Positions 1 through 11,282 of a stretch of 64,000 nucleotides of DNA are shown piece by piece (position 1 is the stretch's first letter; each line of letters begins with the position of its first letter). The notes under the pieces are model-generated. The model saw only the letters and a list, made by a program, of their open reading frames with translations, searched no databases and was not told the DNA's origin. The stretch covers positions 66,211,576 through 66,275,575 of the forward strand of contig OW240924.1 of assembly GCA_933207985.1 (NCBI GenBank). The letters are read 5' to 3'. Origin of the DNA: Pelobates cultripes (Eukaryota; Chordata; Amphibia; Anura; Pelobatidae). The position numbers and the translations under genes are program-made.

Positions 1-594
1 GAAAAATAAACTGTCCGGCAATGACAAATGATTCGAAAATTATTCTTATCCATCTTTTTTTAGCAGCAAAAATTGTGATTGCTAGAAGATGGAAAAATGA
101 TAGAGAAGTTCCTTGGGATCAAGTTAGAGCCCAGCTTAAGTTTCAAGTAAAAATGGAAGTGTTATTGAGCAAACAAAAATTAAGTAGGAAAACAACAATT
201 TGGATGAAATGTTGGGAGAAGATTGATAAATAGAGGGTTTTTTTGTTTTTTGTTTTTCTCCTACATAAATTTAAAGTGAACACTGAGGCTGACTGTTAAT
301 GCTTTGGACAGTATAATATAATATATAATATGAGACAAAACATATACTTTTACTGGATGAGTTTCTTCCCTTCTCTCTTGCTGCACTGTCTTGTTTATGT
401 AGATGTGTAAGTCTAAAGTATTGTTTGTTCTTGGTTAATTGAAATGTATAAAGAAACATCTTATGGATGAATATCTTAAATAGGAAAATTGTTTCTTTAC
501 CATTTGTACGTAACTGCTGTATTGTATTGTCTTTTTTTATGGAAAAAAAAAAGGGGGGGAAACCCTTTAAATAAAGATTATATTAAAAAAAAAA
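1..594 (+). mobile_element. 3' end of an L1-type LINE
   Basis: The left edge of the window lies inside an L1-like element. The tail of ORF2 (to 233) is followed by about 350 bp of AT-rich 3' untranslated sequence, an AATAAA signal at 570-575 and an A-run at 584-594. The rest of the element lies outside the window, so its age and length cannot be judged. The coding tail resembles the C-terminus of the intact ORF2 at 12350-16162, so it belongs to the same broad clade but is a different, diverged copy. Confidence 0.75.
3..233 (+). pseudogene. L1-type ORF2 C-terminal fragment
   Basis: The frame is open from the window edge to a stop at 231-233. It carries a C-terminal motif shared with the intact L1 ORF2 in this window: a stretch reading LAAKIVIARRWK, against LLTAQKLIARSWK in the intact copy, followed by a similar tryptophan-rich tail. 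This is the part downstream of the cysteine motif at the end of L1 ORF2 proteins; the endonuclease and reverse transcriptase lie outside the window. The frame is unbroken here, but without the upstream part it cannot be called functional. Confidence 0.65.
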
Positions 595-904
595 TGGGAA
601 AAATAAAAACTGTGGGGGGGGGAAAATAGAAAATAAAAAATATGCATCTTCACATTTCCTATGTTTGTTTTCAATATGCAACAAATGCAAAAACCAGGAA
701 GTGACAGAGATGAAGTGGAAGATACGAAATTAGCAACTTTATGGCGTGCCTCTCCCCCTAACTGTATCCCGTCCCTTTACCCTAACCTTATTTAACTTTG
801 GCACTACCAACAGCCACTATAGACACTTTCACTGCACTGACAAAGCTAAACTCGAACACGTGATTCAAAAATCAATAGGAAAGCACTGAACACAATGCTT
901 GAAT

Positions 905-1139
905 GCTTGCCCCAATGCTGCTCTAAGAGGAACATTGAATTGTGCCACGGTGGAGGAGGCCATGCCTCCTCCATGATGTTGCGGGAGGTGGCAAGGTGAG
1001 CTGGATAAAAATTTGTAAAACAAACTTTCTTTTATTAAAGTTATGGCAAAGAGGGGAGGGGGGGCACCTGTATTTAACTAGGGACAGGGGCACTATAGTG
1101 CTAGGAATAGTTTTGCATAGTGCTATAATGTTCCTTTAA
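905..1139. mobile_element. 3' end of a TTAA-type element
   Basis: The right end reads CACTATAGTGCTAGGAATAG, then a GC-ATAATG-TTCC run into TTAA at 1136-1139. This matches the terminal hairpin and TTAA border of the short elements at 35333-35484 and 42260-42512. The left end is not recognisable, so this is a truncated copy. The flanking stretch 595-904 holds only low-complexity and unremarkable sequence. Confidence 0.5.
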
Positions 1140-1722
1140 ATTATATTGAGATACAGAAGAAAGAGAGTGGATGTGAAAGTTGAGCGTAGTACAGAATACG
1201 GGGAGAATTGATCACATTATTAACATAAACAATATTAGAGTCATAAAAGTTGGAGAAGAATAAGGCGAGAAGAACGTAGTATATACAATGGAGTAGAGAA
1301 GTACATGCAACCTGTGGGCAGGCAGCAAAGCATCTAAGAGTACCACGTCACAGAGTATTCAGATTTCCTCAATGGACCTCGGTGGAGAATACTTTTTTTA
1401 ATTCTCTCAATCCATTGCTTAATCAAGACATGTACAAGGCGAGTACTCTCGTTCAATTTGTGGATAGTAAAATAAGCTTTGCAGCCAAAAGTATGTGTGG
1501 TGGTGTAATAATCATAAAGGCCAGAAAGAGGAGAGACCCGGAGTCTGAAAGTTTAGTTAGGGTGTATTATAGGTTTCCCTGCTATGTTTTAAATGCACCT
1601 CTCGGGATCATGTGATGTGGTGACTACTTGGACCTAGTGAACGTGGACGGTGGGACCTCTGTAACTTAAAACAAAGCGACTGGGTATCCACTGATTCTTT
1701 ATTGTGGAAGGCACAGTATTGG
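1140..1722. other. No gene seen
   Basis: AT-rich intergenic sequence. A 77-codon open frame at 1382-1615 has no recognisable motif and no splice or promoter context, so it is treated as chance. Confidence 0.6.
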
Positions 1723-1855
1723 TCAAGGGGCAGAGCTACTTAAAAGGTAGATTCCCAGATGTTGTAAAACTACAACTTCCATGATGCTTTGCATACCTTT
1801 AGAATGACAAAGCATCATGGAAACTGTAGTTTTAAAACACCTTTTGGGCACCGTA
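1723..1855. mobile_element. hAT-like palindromic MITE
   Basis: An imperfect palindrome of about 130 bp. The left arm has AAAACTACAACTTCCATGAT; the right arm carries its complement (CATCATGG, CTGTAGTTTT) and ends near a GGGCACC border. It is clearly the same family as the copy at 54043-54282, which has 8-bp target duplications typical of hAT transposons. No coding capacity; it depends on a transposase elsewhere. Confidence 0.6.
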
Positions 1856-3470
1856 TAAGCTCCACATTATTTTTCTTTCTTTTTAATAGGGTTTTTCAGG
1901 TGACACATTTATCATCCGGTGGCTTGTGCTACTTGTTAGCAAGGTGACAAATTCACTTTCATTTTTTTCTTGATGACATTAAGCTTGGTCTTAGGTGCAT
2001 TCGTTAAAAAAAAAAGTTGAATGGTGCAGATGAACGTTACTTCTGATGAACTAGCAGGCGTAACGTCAGAATTTAATAAGTTGTCATAAAGAATTGCAGC
2101 CCAACCAGTTCTGCAAGGGTTTCTGCTTCTGTCTCTGTCTTACAATGTAACCCTTCTTCTACCAGGTTTGATGGGACTATTTCAAATTAGGAGAAACAAA
2201 AGAAAAAGAATTACTGAATGTACGTTGCTAATCAAGGATATCTTAAAAAAAATGAAAATCATGTAAATGTACAAAATTCTGAGTTTTAATTATTCCTTCA
2301 TTCTTCCTGAACTACTGAGTGGTTAAATGTAAGAAATTGTATAGTATCATTTATTTTGCAGATTCAACAAAGATTGGGAGGTCAAATCTAATTTTTTAAA
2401 CATGCAGTAGGTAAAAAACGAAATTAAATAAAAATGTTCAGTTGCCCTACTAAAGGGTATTTGTAAGGAACTATCTGGTATTTCTAGGAATGCACATTCC
2501 CCAAATAACCTTCAGAATGTAGACATTTTCACTGTGTACTTAATGGAATGCATGAATGTATACGCATTGGTAAAGAAAGTAAGAAACAAAGTTATGTCTG
2601 TGAACCTGGAAGGGTAGGTTTTTGACATCACAAGAAACTTTAGGGGGCATGGCATAAAGCAGTCGTAATCAGACAAGACCCCTACCATCACAACGGTTGG
2701 GAGAGATCCTTGTGGCCTTCATTCTATTGCCAGAGGAAGAAAATTAGTAGAGACTTGAGACATACTCTTGTAAAGGTAACCACACCATATCGCCAGATGC
2801 TTTCATCATAAGATCAGGACAGATGGAGGATACCCTACTTCTAAGAAGCTGTTGAGATATACAAGGTGTATATCCAGATCACAATGGACAGTATAACTGG
2901 TGGTTTTGGCAGGAAGTACAGTTTCAGGATTCTGAAATAATACAAATAGACTGGAATATAGAGACGAGTTTTACAACTCTACCATGGTCAGGATTTGTCC
3001 CTCCTGTGTACGGTTAGGATCCTGAGGTGTTAATTCCCGCAAACTCCCAGTTCAGTGAATAGCCCTATCACTAGTCTTCAGTTAGACACTCTCACGTCTC
3101 AGTAGTACAGCAGTCTAATTCTGTAAAGTATTGCCGCAGTTTAAAAAAACATGTTTTGTCTCAGTATTAAAATTCCTGCTTGTGACATTAGAGTGAGCAA
3201 TTAATGAAGCAGTGTTTATAGCACCTTATCATTTGGTGTAACGCATGAGGCTAGTATCAGTGTTGAGATAGTAAATATATGGCCTTTCATGGGAGCTTAT
3301 AATGTATCATATTTGTATCTGTATACTGAGCTAAATTATAATTTAATCTAGACTAACTAAAATATAATATATGAGGTCAGTACCTATTTACTACTTACCT
3401 ATTTACTGATCGTGTCTAAGAATAATGTATGAGAATGATATCTACATACTACCAGCAAATATATCATAAA
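1856..3470. other. No gene seen
   Basis: Intergenic AT-rich sequence. No repeat family, splice-site pair or long open frame was recognised. Confidence 0.55.
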
Positions 3471-3875
3471 TTAAAGGGACACTATAATCACCAAAACAGC
3501 TTTAGCTTAATGAAGCAGTTTTGGTGTACAGATCATGCCCCTGCACATTCACTGCTCAATTATCGGCCATTTAGGAGTTAAATCACTTTGTTATTGAACC
3601 CTAGTCACAACTCCCTGCATGTGACTTACACAGCCTTCCTAAACACTTCCTGTAAAGAGTCATCTAATGTTTACACTACCTTTATTGCAAATTCTGTTTA
3701 ATGTTGAATTTCTTATCGCTTGCACTGCTAATAGCTTTCTATATAATGCAGAAGTCTCCTGTATGTAATTAGAATTCAATTTACAGAGCAGAAGATTAAA
3801 AACGTTTAAAGCAAGTTACATCTGCTTGATTTTTTTCATGCAGGTTGTGTCGCCCACAGCCAGAGGAGGTACAGG
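3471..3875 (+). mobile_element. TTAA-type MITE, 3'-truncated
   Basis: Starts at TTAA 3471-3474 followed by AGGGACACTATAATCACC and a hairpin in which CAAAACAGCTTTAGCTTAAT is followed by its partial complement. It aligns with the complete copy at 4169-4711 as far as the CACAGCCAGAGGAGG motif near 3870, after which similarity is lost. TTAA flanks with short inverted ends are the hallmark of piggyBac-type non-autonomous elements. Confidence 0.6.
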
Positions 3876-4168
3876 AAATTGTTTATATTAGCCTAAATAG
3901 TGTGTAAATGTTTGCATTAAACTTCAAAGCACCGATTGTTTACAGTGAAGGCCACATCATCAGAAATTTGCCGGCAGCTGTTAAAACTAAACCAAGCACA
4001 AAAATTACAGAATATATTATAGGTTTATTGGAGTTATGTGACCATTGTCTTCAGTTACTGCAATTCTAAAATTAAGTGGAATTATGGGAAAACTTATTTA
4101 GCATAAAATGTTCTATATTTTTCCTGAAGGTAGCTGCATTGATTCCCAAAAGTTTACATTAAACTACT

Positions 4169-4711
4169 TTAAAGTAGTCACCAAACAACTTGAGCTTATT
4201 GAAGCTGTTTTGGTGTATAGATCATGCCCCTGCAGCCTCACTGCTCAATCCTCTGCCATTTAGGAGTTAAATCCCTTTGTTTATGAATCCTAGCCACACC
4301 TCCCTGCATGTGACTTAACCAGCCTTCCTAAACACTTCCTGTAAAGAAACATATAATATTTAAGCTTCCTTTATTGCACATTCTGTTTAATTTAGATTTT
4401 TTTTTCCTACTCTGTTAATAGCTTGCTAGACCCTGCAGGAGCCTTCTGTATTAAAGTTCAATTTACAAAGCAAGAGATGAAACTTCTAAAGCAAGTTAAG
4501 GTCTGATTTCAACTTGAAAGCATTCTGTTTTCATTTACACTGTGTGAGTCACAGCCAGGGGAGGTGTGGTTAAGGCTGCATAAACAGAAACAAATGTGAT
4601 TTAACTCCTGAATGGCAGATAATTGAGCAGTGATACTTCAGCGGCATGATCTATACACCTACACTGCCTTATTAAACTAAAGCTGTTTTGGTCACTATAG
4701 TGTCCTTTTAA
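4169..4711 (+). mobile_element. TTAA-type MITE, both ends present
   Basis: Bounded by TTAA at 4169-4172 and 4708-4711. The right end reads CTAAAGCTGTTTTGGTCACT then ATAGTGTCCTT, an inverted copy of the family's left end (AAGGGACACTATA). The left end is worn (AGTAGTCACC instead of GGGACACTATAGTCACC). Inner arms (CATGCCCCTGC, CATTTAGGAGTTAAAT) are matched in reverse near 4590-4650. No coding sequence. A related 3' half lies at 55070-55238. Confidence 0.65.
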
Positions 4712-4880
4712 GCATATGATTCTCAGGGGACCGCTGTGAAGTGACTTGTTCATTACATTCTAAAGGAAAACTGCATTGTAAATTTACGATAAAGTAGTCG
4801 AGCTCTGACCATAGTTTGAGAAATTTTTTAAATTAGCTATTTTGTTCTAACAATTCAATATTCAATTCACTAAAACAGAG

Positions 4881-4974
4881 CAGGGGACAACCTTTGGCAC
4901 TCCAGATGTTGTGGACAAACATTTTTAGGAGATGTAGTCCACAACATCTGGCCTGATGAAGGTTGACTATCCCT
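4881..4974. mobile_element. Short hAT-like MITE
   Basis: A compact palindrome. CCAGATGTTGTGGAC on the left pairs with GTCCACAACATCTGG on the right, and the ends read CAGGGGACAACCTTTGGCAC and GAAGGTTGACTATCCC. It is the same family as the copy at 31596-31731. Divergence of the outer arms suggests an old copy. Confidence 0.6.
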
Positions 4975-5970
4975 TTTCTATAATTTGAAGTTTAGTGTAC
5001 TGGAGGGATTGAACTATCTAAGATGGTCCTGTGTAATTTGTTTGCACTGCTTATTATTGTATGTATTTTAATATATGAATGTCATTTATAACGATATTAA
5101 TAAAGATTACTTTCTGTTCTTATGAAGAAATGTTTTGTACATCATTTTTCTTTACCTAGTATATCGCAAAAATAGGATTTGCTATCAACCCCGTTCAAGA
5201 AACGAGAGGTTTAAGTAGGCTCCGAAAATGTGTGCAGCTATCTCAGAATATAGACAGAATTATGTAACAAGTGAGATATTGCTAAAAAAAAACAACAAAA
5301 AAACGACGGCTTTGCTCGCCAATACCTCCATGGTATCTTGCTTACTTTTCCAGATTCCGTGGTTTGGTACGATAGGTACATTTATCCAAAACAAGCCCAG
5401 TAAAAATGTTCTACTTCCTTTGACTTGACTATAAAATGCAGACAGGACAAAGACGAGAGGAAATACTATTGAAATGGCTACAGTGGATTCTAGCAGATTA
5501 ATTCATTATAGCATATGGAAACCATCGTCATTGATTATGCTACTGAGACTAGCCACTGATCTGTCCTGGTGGTCCAGCCATCACACTAAAATAAAACATT
5601 TCTCTTCGGTATTTTTTACCACAAAATAAGTATCTTGCAATTCTACCACATTTGCGTGTCCAAATCTTTTTTTTCAATCAGTCTTTTACTTTTAAAAATA
5701 TATATATATATATGCTGAAATTCTACGAGACGTGAGTATTATGGGGTAGATGAACAAGTTATTATTCTGAACTTTTCTTTTTTTTTTTACATTCTTTATT
5801 TTGACGAGCAGTGGAACATACACAGTATAACAATGACATATAGTGTATACATTGTCCTTAAAAATATACGTGACGTTGAAACACGACATGTCAAGATGAG
5901 CTGAACATTTTTAAAAATAAAGGTATAGTATTGGACACTGTGATACAGGTTATGTCAGATAAGTATAGGC
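4975..5970. other. No gene seen
   Basis: AT-rich intergenic DNA with a short TA run near 5697-5713. Open frames at 5228-5428 and on the reverse strand at 5692-5889 are low-complexity or featureless and are not called. Confidence 0.55.
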
Positions 5971-6984
5971 TGACAGAAGAGTGATCCTAGGGCAAAAAAG
6001 TCCTGGATACACAGATAGGATATTTCAGAGTGACTTGTAGCTGATAAAAACCATAATTTATTTAATTAAATAAGGACTAAACAAAAACTAATAAAAAAAA
6101 ATCACTATCCCAAATGAAATACAAAAATAGGAAATACAGAAGCTCCGTAACCTAGAGAGGGAAGCCAAATGAAGGGAAAATGCCAAAAAATAAATAAATA
6201 AGATATTGCTATATGGCATACATGACACCTATAGGCTAAATATGAAAAGCTGTAAGGAGGAGACTATATTTAAAAGAAGAAAAACTACCACAACAAGAGG
6301 ACATAGTCTTAAATTAGAGGGGCAAAGGTTTACAATTAATTTATGGAAGTATTATTTGACAGAGTGGGTAGTGGATGCATGGAATAGCCTTCCAGCTGAA
6401 GTGGTAGAGGTTAACACAGTAAAGGAGTTTAAGCATGCGTGGGATAGGCATAAGGCTATCCTAACTATAAGATAAGACTAGGGACTAATGAAAGTATTTA
6501 GAAAATTGGGCAGACTTGAAGGGCCGAATGGTTCTTATCTGCCGTCACATTCTATGTTTCTATGTTAATTATGAAGAGCTTGTAAAAATATATATGAGAC
6601 TAGTAATATCTCTAAATACCCACACTGTAGGTCTTAGTTATACGGCTTTATGTAATTAGCTGTAAGTCTGTCCTATACAGTTACAAGAGCTACCAGCTGT
6701 AGAATTTTATGCTCCGTGGCTTTACAGTATGGGTATTTAGAGATATCTTATTTATTTATTTTTTGGCATTTTCACTTCATTTGGCTTCCCTCTCTAGCTT
6801 ACGGAGCTTCTTTATTTCCTTTTTTTGTATTTCTTTTGGGATAGTGATTTTTTTTTTTATTAGTTTTTGTTTAGTCCTTATTTAATTAAATAAATTATGG
6901 TTTTTATCAGCTACAAGTCACTCTGAAATATCCTACCTGTGTATCCGGGACTATTTTGCCCATGGATCACTCTTTCTTCTGCTA
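5971..6984. repeat. Large foldback: two ~240-bp inverted arms
   Basis: The left arm (about 5971-6207) and right arm (about 6738-6984) are reverse complements with few mismatches. Shared blocks include ATTTCAGAGTGACTTGTAGC, the AATTTATTTAATTAAATAAG block, and AGAGAGGGAAGCCAAATGAA. The 530-bp spacer holds a LINE-like coding remnant (6206-6560) and a second, smaller inverted pair around CTCTAAATACCCA (6606-6629 against 6723-6746). High arm identity suggests a fairly recent inverted duplication or a foldback transposon. No target duplication was found. Confidence 0.75.
6206..6560 (+). pseudogene. LINE-like C-terminal remnant in a foldback
   Basis: An 89-codon open frame (6206-6475) ends in the motif VVDAWNSLPAEVVEVNTV followed by KEF and a WDRH motif. 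Motifs of the form 'W-N-S-L-P-x-E-V-V ... F-K' occur near the C-termini of reverse transcriptases of several non-LTR retrotransposon groups (CR1/L2-like), and are spread through vertebrate genomes as 3' fragments. Past the stop, GGCCGAATGGTTCTTATCTG and the CTATGTTTCTATG tail mark the usual 3' end of this repeat. No upstream reverse transcriptase domain is present. The exact family is uncertain. Confidence 0.5.
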
Positions 6985-7221
6985 GTTAATATTTAGGGTT
7001 ACCCCCTGTTTGGATATTGTCAGGACACACTTCATAGTCCCTGCCTAAGGGAGGGATTATTTTCTATTTTTTTCTTTAAGTATAGGCTGAAAAACGTATA
7101 TACGAGGAAACAATCAACAGAATGTTTCTGGACATGTGCATATCAAAGAATGAGGATGAAAACCAATGGATTCTGAATTTGTTACTCCGAACCTTTAATG
7201 CAAATGAATCTGTCTTAGACA

Positions 7222-7253
7222 GATGGATGGATGGATGGATGGATGGATGGATG

Positions 7254-7294
<41 letters not shown>

Positions 7295-7822
7295 TGTTTA
7301 AGAGCTTTTCTGGGAATCTGCCACCCTACCTGAGCAGAATGCTCTCCCTGGCTGTTCCCACCTCCTATAACCTCCGATTCAGTACCAACACTTTATTTAG
7401 TCTACCTCAATACAAAAATAAAGCAGCCCGATCCTCCTGTTCCTACAGAGCACCGCAATTGTGGAACGACCTCCCTCACACTTTCAAATGTATCTTTCCT
7501 GGTAAAATATTTTATAAATAAATAATAGATAGATAGATAGATAAATGGATGGATGGATGGATGGATGGATAGATAGATAGATAGTGTTTAAGAGCTTTTC
7601 TGGGAAGCTGCCACCCTACCTGAGCAGAATGCTCTCCCCGGCTGTTCCCACCTACTATAACCTCCGATTCAGTACCAACACTTTATTTAGTCTACCTCAA
7701 TACAAAAATAAAGCAGCCCGATCCTCCTGCTCCTACAGAGCACCGCAATTGTGGAACGACCTCCCTCACACTTTCAAATGTATCTTTCCTGGTAAAATAT
7801 TTTATAAATAAATAAATAAATA

Positions 7823-7856
<34 letters not shown>
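7222..7856 (+). repeat. GGAT/GATA tetranucleotides with a duplicated 290-bp unit
   Basis: Three tetranucleotide blocks (about 7222-7293, 7524-7583, 7824-7856), made of GGAT and GATA repeats, alternate with two near-identical 230-bp segments (7294-7521 and 7584-7811). The segments differ at only about four bases. Each encodes the same 75-codon frame ending in APQLWNDLPHTFK, a motif like the C-terminus of L2/CR1-type reverse transcriptases. The structure is a LINE 3' tail ending in a microsatellite, then a tandem duplication of tail plus microsatellite. Confidence 0.75.
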
Positions 7857-8911
7857 TCCTAATGGCATTTACAGCATTATTCACTCATTTCCAAATAGTT
7901 GTGAAAACAAAATAACAAATATGAATTGCAATATTTATGCTAAAACAGTCAAACTATGACCATAGTCGAATTGGATATTTCAGCCTCCATTTTGCCATTT
8001 ATACTTTTATTCACTACTATTTTGAAATCAGATAATAATACTTGAAATTTAATTAGTTGAGAATTCAAAGTGAATTACAAATTTTAGGCCGTCATAGCAA
8101 AACTGGAAGATTCTCCACATCTATGGTTTAATTTGGCTAAAATGTTAAATTCACGTTAACTTCCCATCCCTTCGCTCTTTAGTGAATAACTCTGACATTC
8201 ACATCCATTTAAGAAACCCTAAAAAAGCATCCGATAAGAAGCTAATTACCCATTATATCAGTATTAAAGATACAGGGCTGCTTGGCCTATTGATGGCCTA
8301 CTAGGCAATTAAAAACTTTGCTACAACCTAAAATGTGAGAGTCAAATTGGAATGCTCGTCACTAGTCGTTATAATGTAAAACCTGGCATTGATAGATTCT
8401 GTTTATGTAATGCTTTTAAATTATCTATCCAATACCGATTGTCATGGCCACCTTATAAGTAAAATCCTCTACAGGACACTCATCTGTATCTGTACAGAGA
8501 GACTTTCACAGGGTGGAGGTGTTAATCACTAAACACTGAGTTTTGGTGAACTGACAACAAAGTAGAGACATTTAGTTCATGGTACCCAGGATAGATTATA
8601 TGTCCAACAAAGCTGAGTTTCCGATGTGTTTTCAACTCAAACATGTTGGCCAGTGTTTAACTGGTAAAATTTTAATCTCCCAATGAAAGCACCATCATAG
8701 GTGTCTACAAGTGGTCTTCCAGTTCCCTGGTCACAATTTAAATCTCCACATTAAATTTCTTATCACGAAAATAAATTGGTTTTGTATATATCTGGTTATT
8801 TCTAGAGCAAAATATTTGGTATTTTTTCCTGATTTTGTACAAAAGTTGTATTTTTTAAAGTAGCATTTTTAATTTTTCTCTTTACAAAGACATGTCAACT
8901 TGTATGGCGAT
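7857..8911. other. No gene seen
   Basis: AT-rich intergenic sequence without recognised repeat ends, splice pairs or convincing open frames. Confidence 0.55.
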
Positions 8912-10447
8912 GGCCTTGCCAGGGCCGTCTTTAATATCGATTGGACCCTGGGCAAGCATTTGCTTGGGCCCCCTATACCTGCCCTTCCCCACTCCCCCAT
9001 GCCCCCCCATTCTCAACCCCCAGCTCCCTGGCATGCAATCAGGGCCTCCACCCCAACCTACTGATAGAACTAATGTAGAGAGGGCTGTGGTGCAAGAATT
9101 GTTTTCTCTCCAATAGCGCAAGAGTGGAGAAAAGTTAGATACTCATCTGTCGTACAACTTCCACGATGGGGATCCACCGTATGGCCATTCTTGTAGGGTT
9201 GTATTTGTGAGCAGTGTTTGTGAATTTGAATGTAAGCATGTTTTTGTATAGAGTATATGTGTGCATATAGGGGTGTATTTGTATATACTGTTACTATTGG
9301 AATGCAGCTGTGTACTTTTGTGTAGTGTTTGTGTTTGAATGCAGGGGTGTGTGTTTGTATGTAGTGTTGGCTTTTAAATGAAGTTGTGCTTTTGTGTATT
9401 GAGTTGGCGTTTGTATATAATTTTAGTGTTTTATGTAACATTTGTAATGGCATGCAGGGGTGTGTGTGGATGTAGGGTTGTCTTTTAAATGCAGATGTAC
9501 ATTTGTGCGTAGTTTAGTAAGTGAAGGGTGTGTTTGTATACAATTTTGGAGTTTGTATTAGGGGTGTGTTTGTATGTAATGATTGTGTTTGCTGTGGTGT
9601 GTTTGATTGCCTGGATATATGCACATACATACATACACAGACACATATAGCCAGATACACACACTGACACACACAGCCAGATACACAGACTGACACAAAC
9701 ACAGACAGATACACACACAGCTAGATACACAGCCAGATATACACACAGCTAGGTACACTCACAGCCAGGTACAAACACTCACAGTCAGGTACACACACTG
9801 ACATACACACAGCCAGATACACACACTGACATACACACAGCCAGATATACACACATAGTCAGATATACACACACACACACACACACACAGCCAGATAAAC
9901 ACACACACACAGCCAGATAAACACACACACACACACACATATAGCCAGATAAACACACACACATAGCCAGATAAACACACACACATATAGCCAGATAAAC
10001 ACACACACATAGCCAGATGCACTCACTCAGACCCAGGTACACACACATATATCAAGTTACATCATGTTTTAGCAACCCTCTTGTCTCCTTACCTTTTGGG
10101 TACAGAAGGGTGGCTTCCCTGGGGTCCAGTGGGAGCTGGAGGGCCAAGGCTGATGAGAGTCTGTCCTCAGTCCCTTTTCTCCTCCTGTGTATACCTCCTC
10201 TACCTCCCCAGCGGCACTCTGTTACTAGTGAGGTGAGATCACTTCCTCCCAGCAGGCAACATCAAAGGGGCCAAGACCGAGCACTCTTAAAGGGCTGAGG
10301 GCCCTTAATTACATCAGGTGCTGCAGTCCACAGGATTTGGACCCCAGCAGGGGGCCCACAGAGCAGCTACTTTGGGCCCCCCAGGAGTAACTGGGCCCGG
10401 GGCAGCTGCCCCTTTTGCCCCCCTTTAAAGACGGGCTTGGGCCTTGC
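8912..10447. mobile_element. Complete hAT-type element with 8-bp TSD
   Basis: The element (8920-10439, 1520 bp) begins CAGGGCCGTCTTTAA and ends TTAAAGACGGGCTTG, inverted repeats matching at 13 of 15 positions. It is flanked by the perfect 8-bp duplication GGCCTTGC (8912-8919 and 10440-10447). An 8-bp duplication with CA...TG ends is the signature of hAT transposons. Subterminal GGGCCC-rich stretches also mirror each other (TGGGCAAG...GGGCCC against GGGCCC...GGGGCAGC). The interior is GT-rich in its left half, CA-rich in its right half, then 400 bp of unique-looking sequence. No transposase frame is visible; it is non-autonomous. Confidence 0.8.
9600..10045. repeat. CA-rich minisatellite inside the hAT element
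   Basis: Repeats of the form AGCCAGATACACACACTGAC, with an AGCCAGATAAACACACAC variant towards the right end, run for about 440 bp. Unit length varies around 20-30 bp because of CA-tract length changes. Open frames on the reverse strand here (CVSVCVCL-type) are translations of the repeat and are not genes. The segment immediately left (9190-9600) has the opposite bias, TGTGTTTGTATGTAG-like. Confidence 0.75.
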
Positions 10448-11267
10448 CTTGGGGGAATAGTTAGGGAGATGTACCAATTTGCTTCTTGGTGACTCTACTA
10501 GGAGCCTCTGTGACTACTTGACATTTGCTCACACAAGAGTGCAAACTGGGATCTATGGAAGGTCTCCTGAGATTTTAGGTTCTCCATGAATTAATCTCCC
10601 AATATATAATATGGAATGATACCTGTTCCCATCCGTCATTGCAACCCACAGCTGATAGGAAATGTGAGGATGTCGCAAGAGAAACTCCATTCTCGAGGAC
10701 TGCCAATGATCGGAACTTAACTGAGACAAAGTAGTCTCTACTTGATATTGTGTAAATCATTTGAATGAGTTAGATTTTCAAACAAATTCCACTACAGTCA
10801 AAAAGAGACTGTCAGAGAACCGGCACGTGTTGATATTTTACTTTGAATGGTAACATTATAGACTCCATACAGATACGCAATGCTGTCATGAGGATCAGTA
10901 AAGGAAGAGTTTTCATATTCTACTTTATTTTGTATAAAAAATACACATTCCCCATGCTTTGCAAGTAACAGATGTTCTGATGTGTAGAAATATTAATGCA
11001 AAGATGTTCGATGTTTATATCATTTACCACTAGAGGGCACACTTGTCATTCTACTGGTTTTGCACTAGTTTAGAATACTGTACATGGAGCTCTGGTTACC
11101 TAGAGCAGTGTTTCTCAATCTCTTACGGAGCAGTATCCACGCAGGTCAAACAAAAATCCTAAGTACCCCTAACTCGAGTAAGTAATTTACGTTGATTTAA
11201 ATTACAATTGAAACGTTTAGACACGGATATTTAAATTCATTTCCATATTGGAGAACTAGCTTTATTA
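10448..11267. other. No gene seen; possible truncated hAT end near 11107
   Basis: Intergenic sequence. CAGTGTTTCTCAA at about 11107 resembles the left end of a common hAT family, but no matching right end was found, so no element is called. Confidence 0.45.
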
Positions 11268-11282
11268 AAGGTAGTAAATAAT
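11268..11282 (+). repeat. Left target duplication of L1 elements B and A
   Basis: AAGGTAGTAAATAAT here is repeated exactly at 24960-24974, immediately after the A-rich tail of element B. The right 8 bp (TAAATAAT, 11275-11282) also recur at 23476-23483, immediately after the tail of element A. The arrangement fits B inserting first with a 15-bp duplication and A inserting later within that duplication. Confidence 0.8.

Noticed and set aside
9485..10048. Reverse-strand cysteine/valine-rich frames of 60-87 codons
   Set aside because: They are translations of a CA/TG minisatellite in overlapping registers.
11107..11170. Possible hAT left end (CAGTGTTTCTCAA)
   Set aside because: No matching right end or target duplication could be found on either side of the L1 stack.
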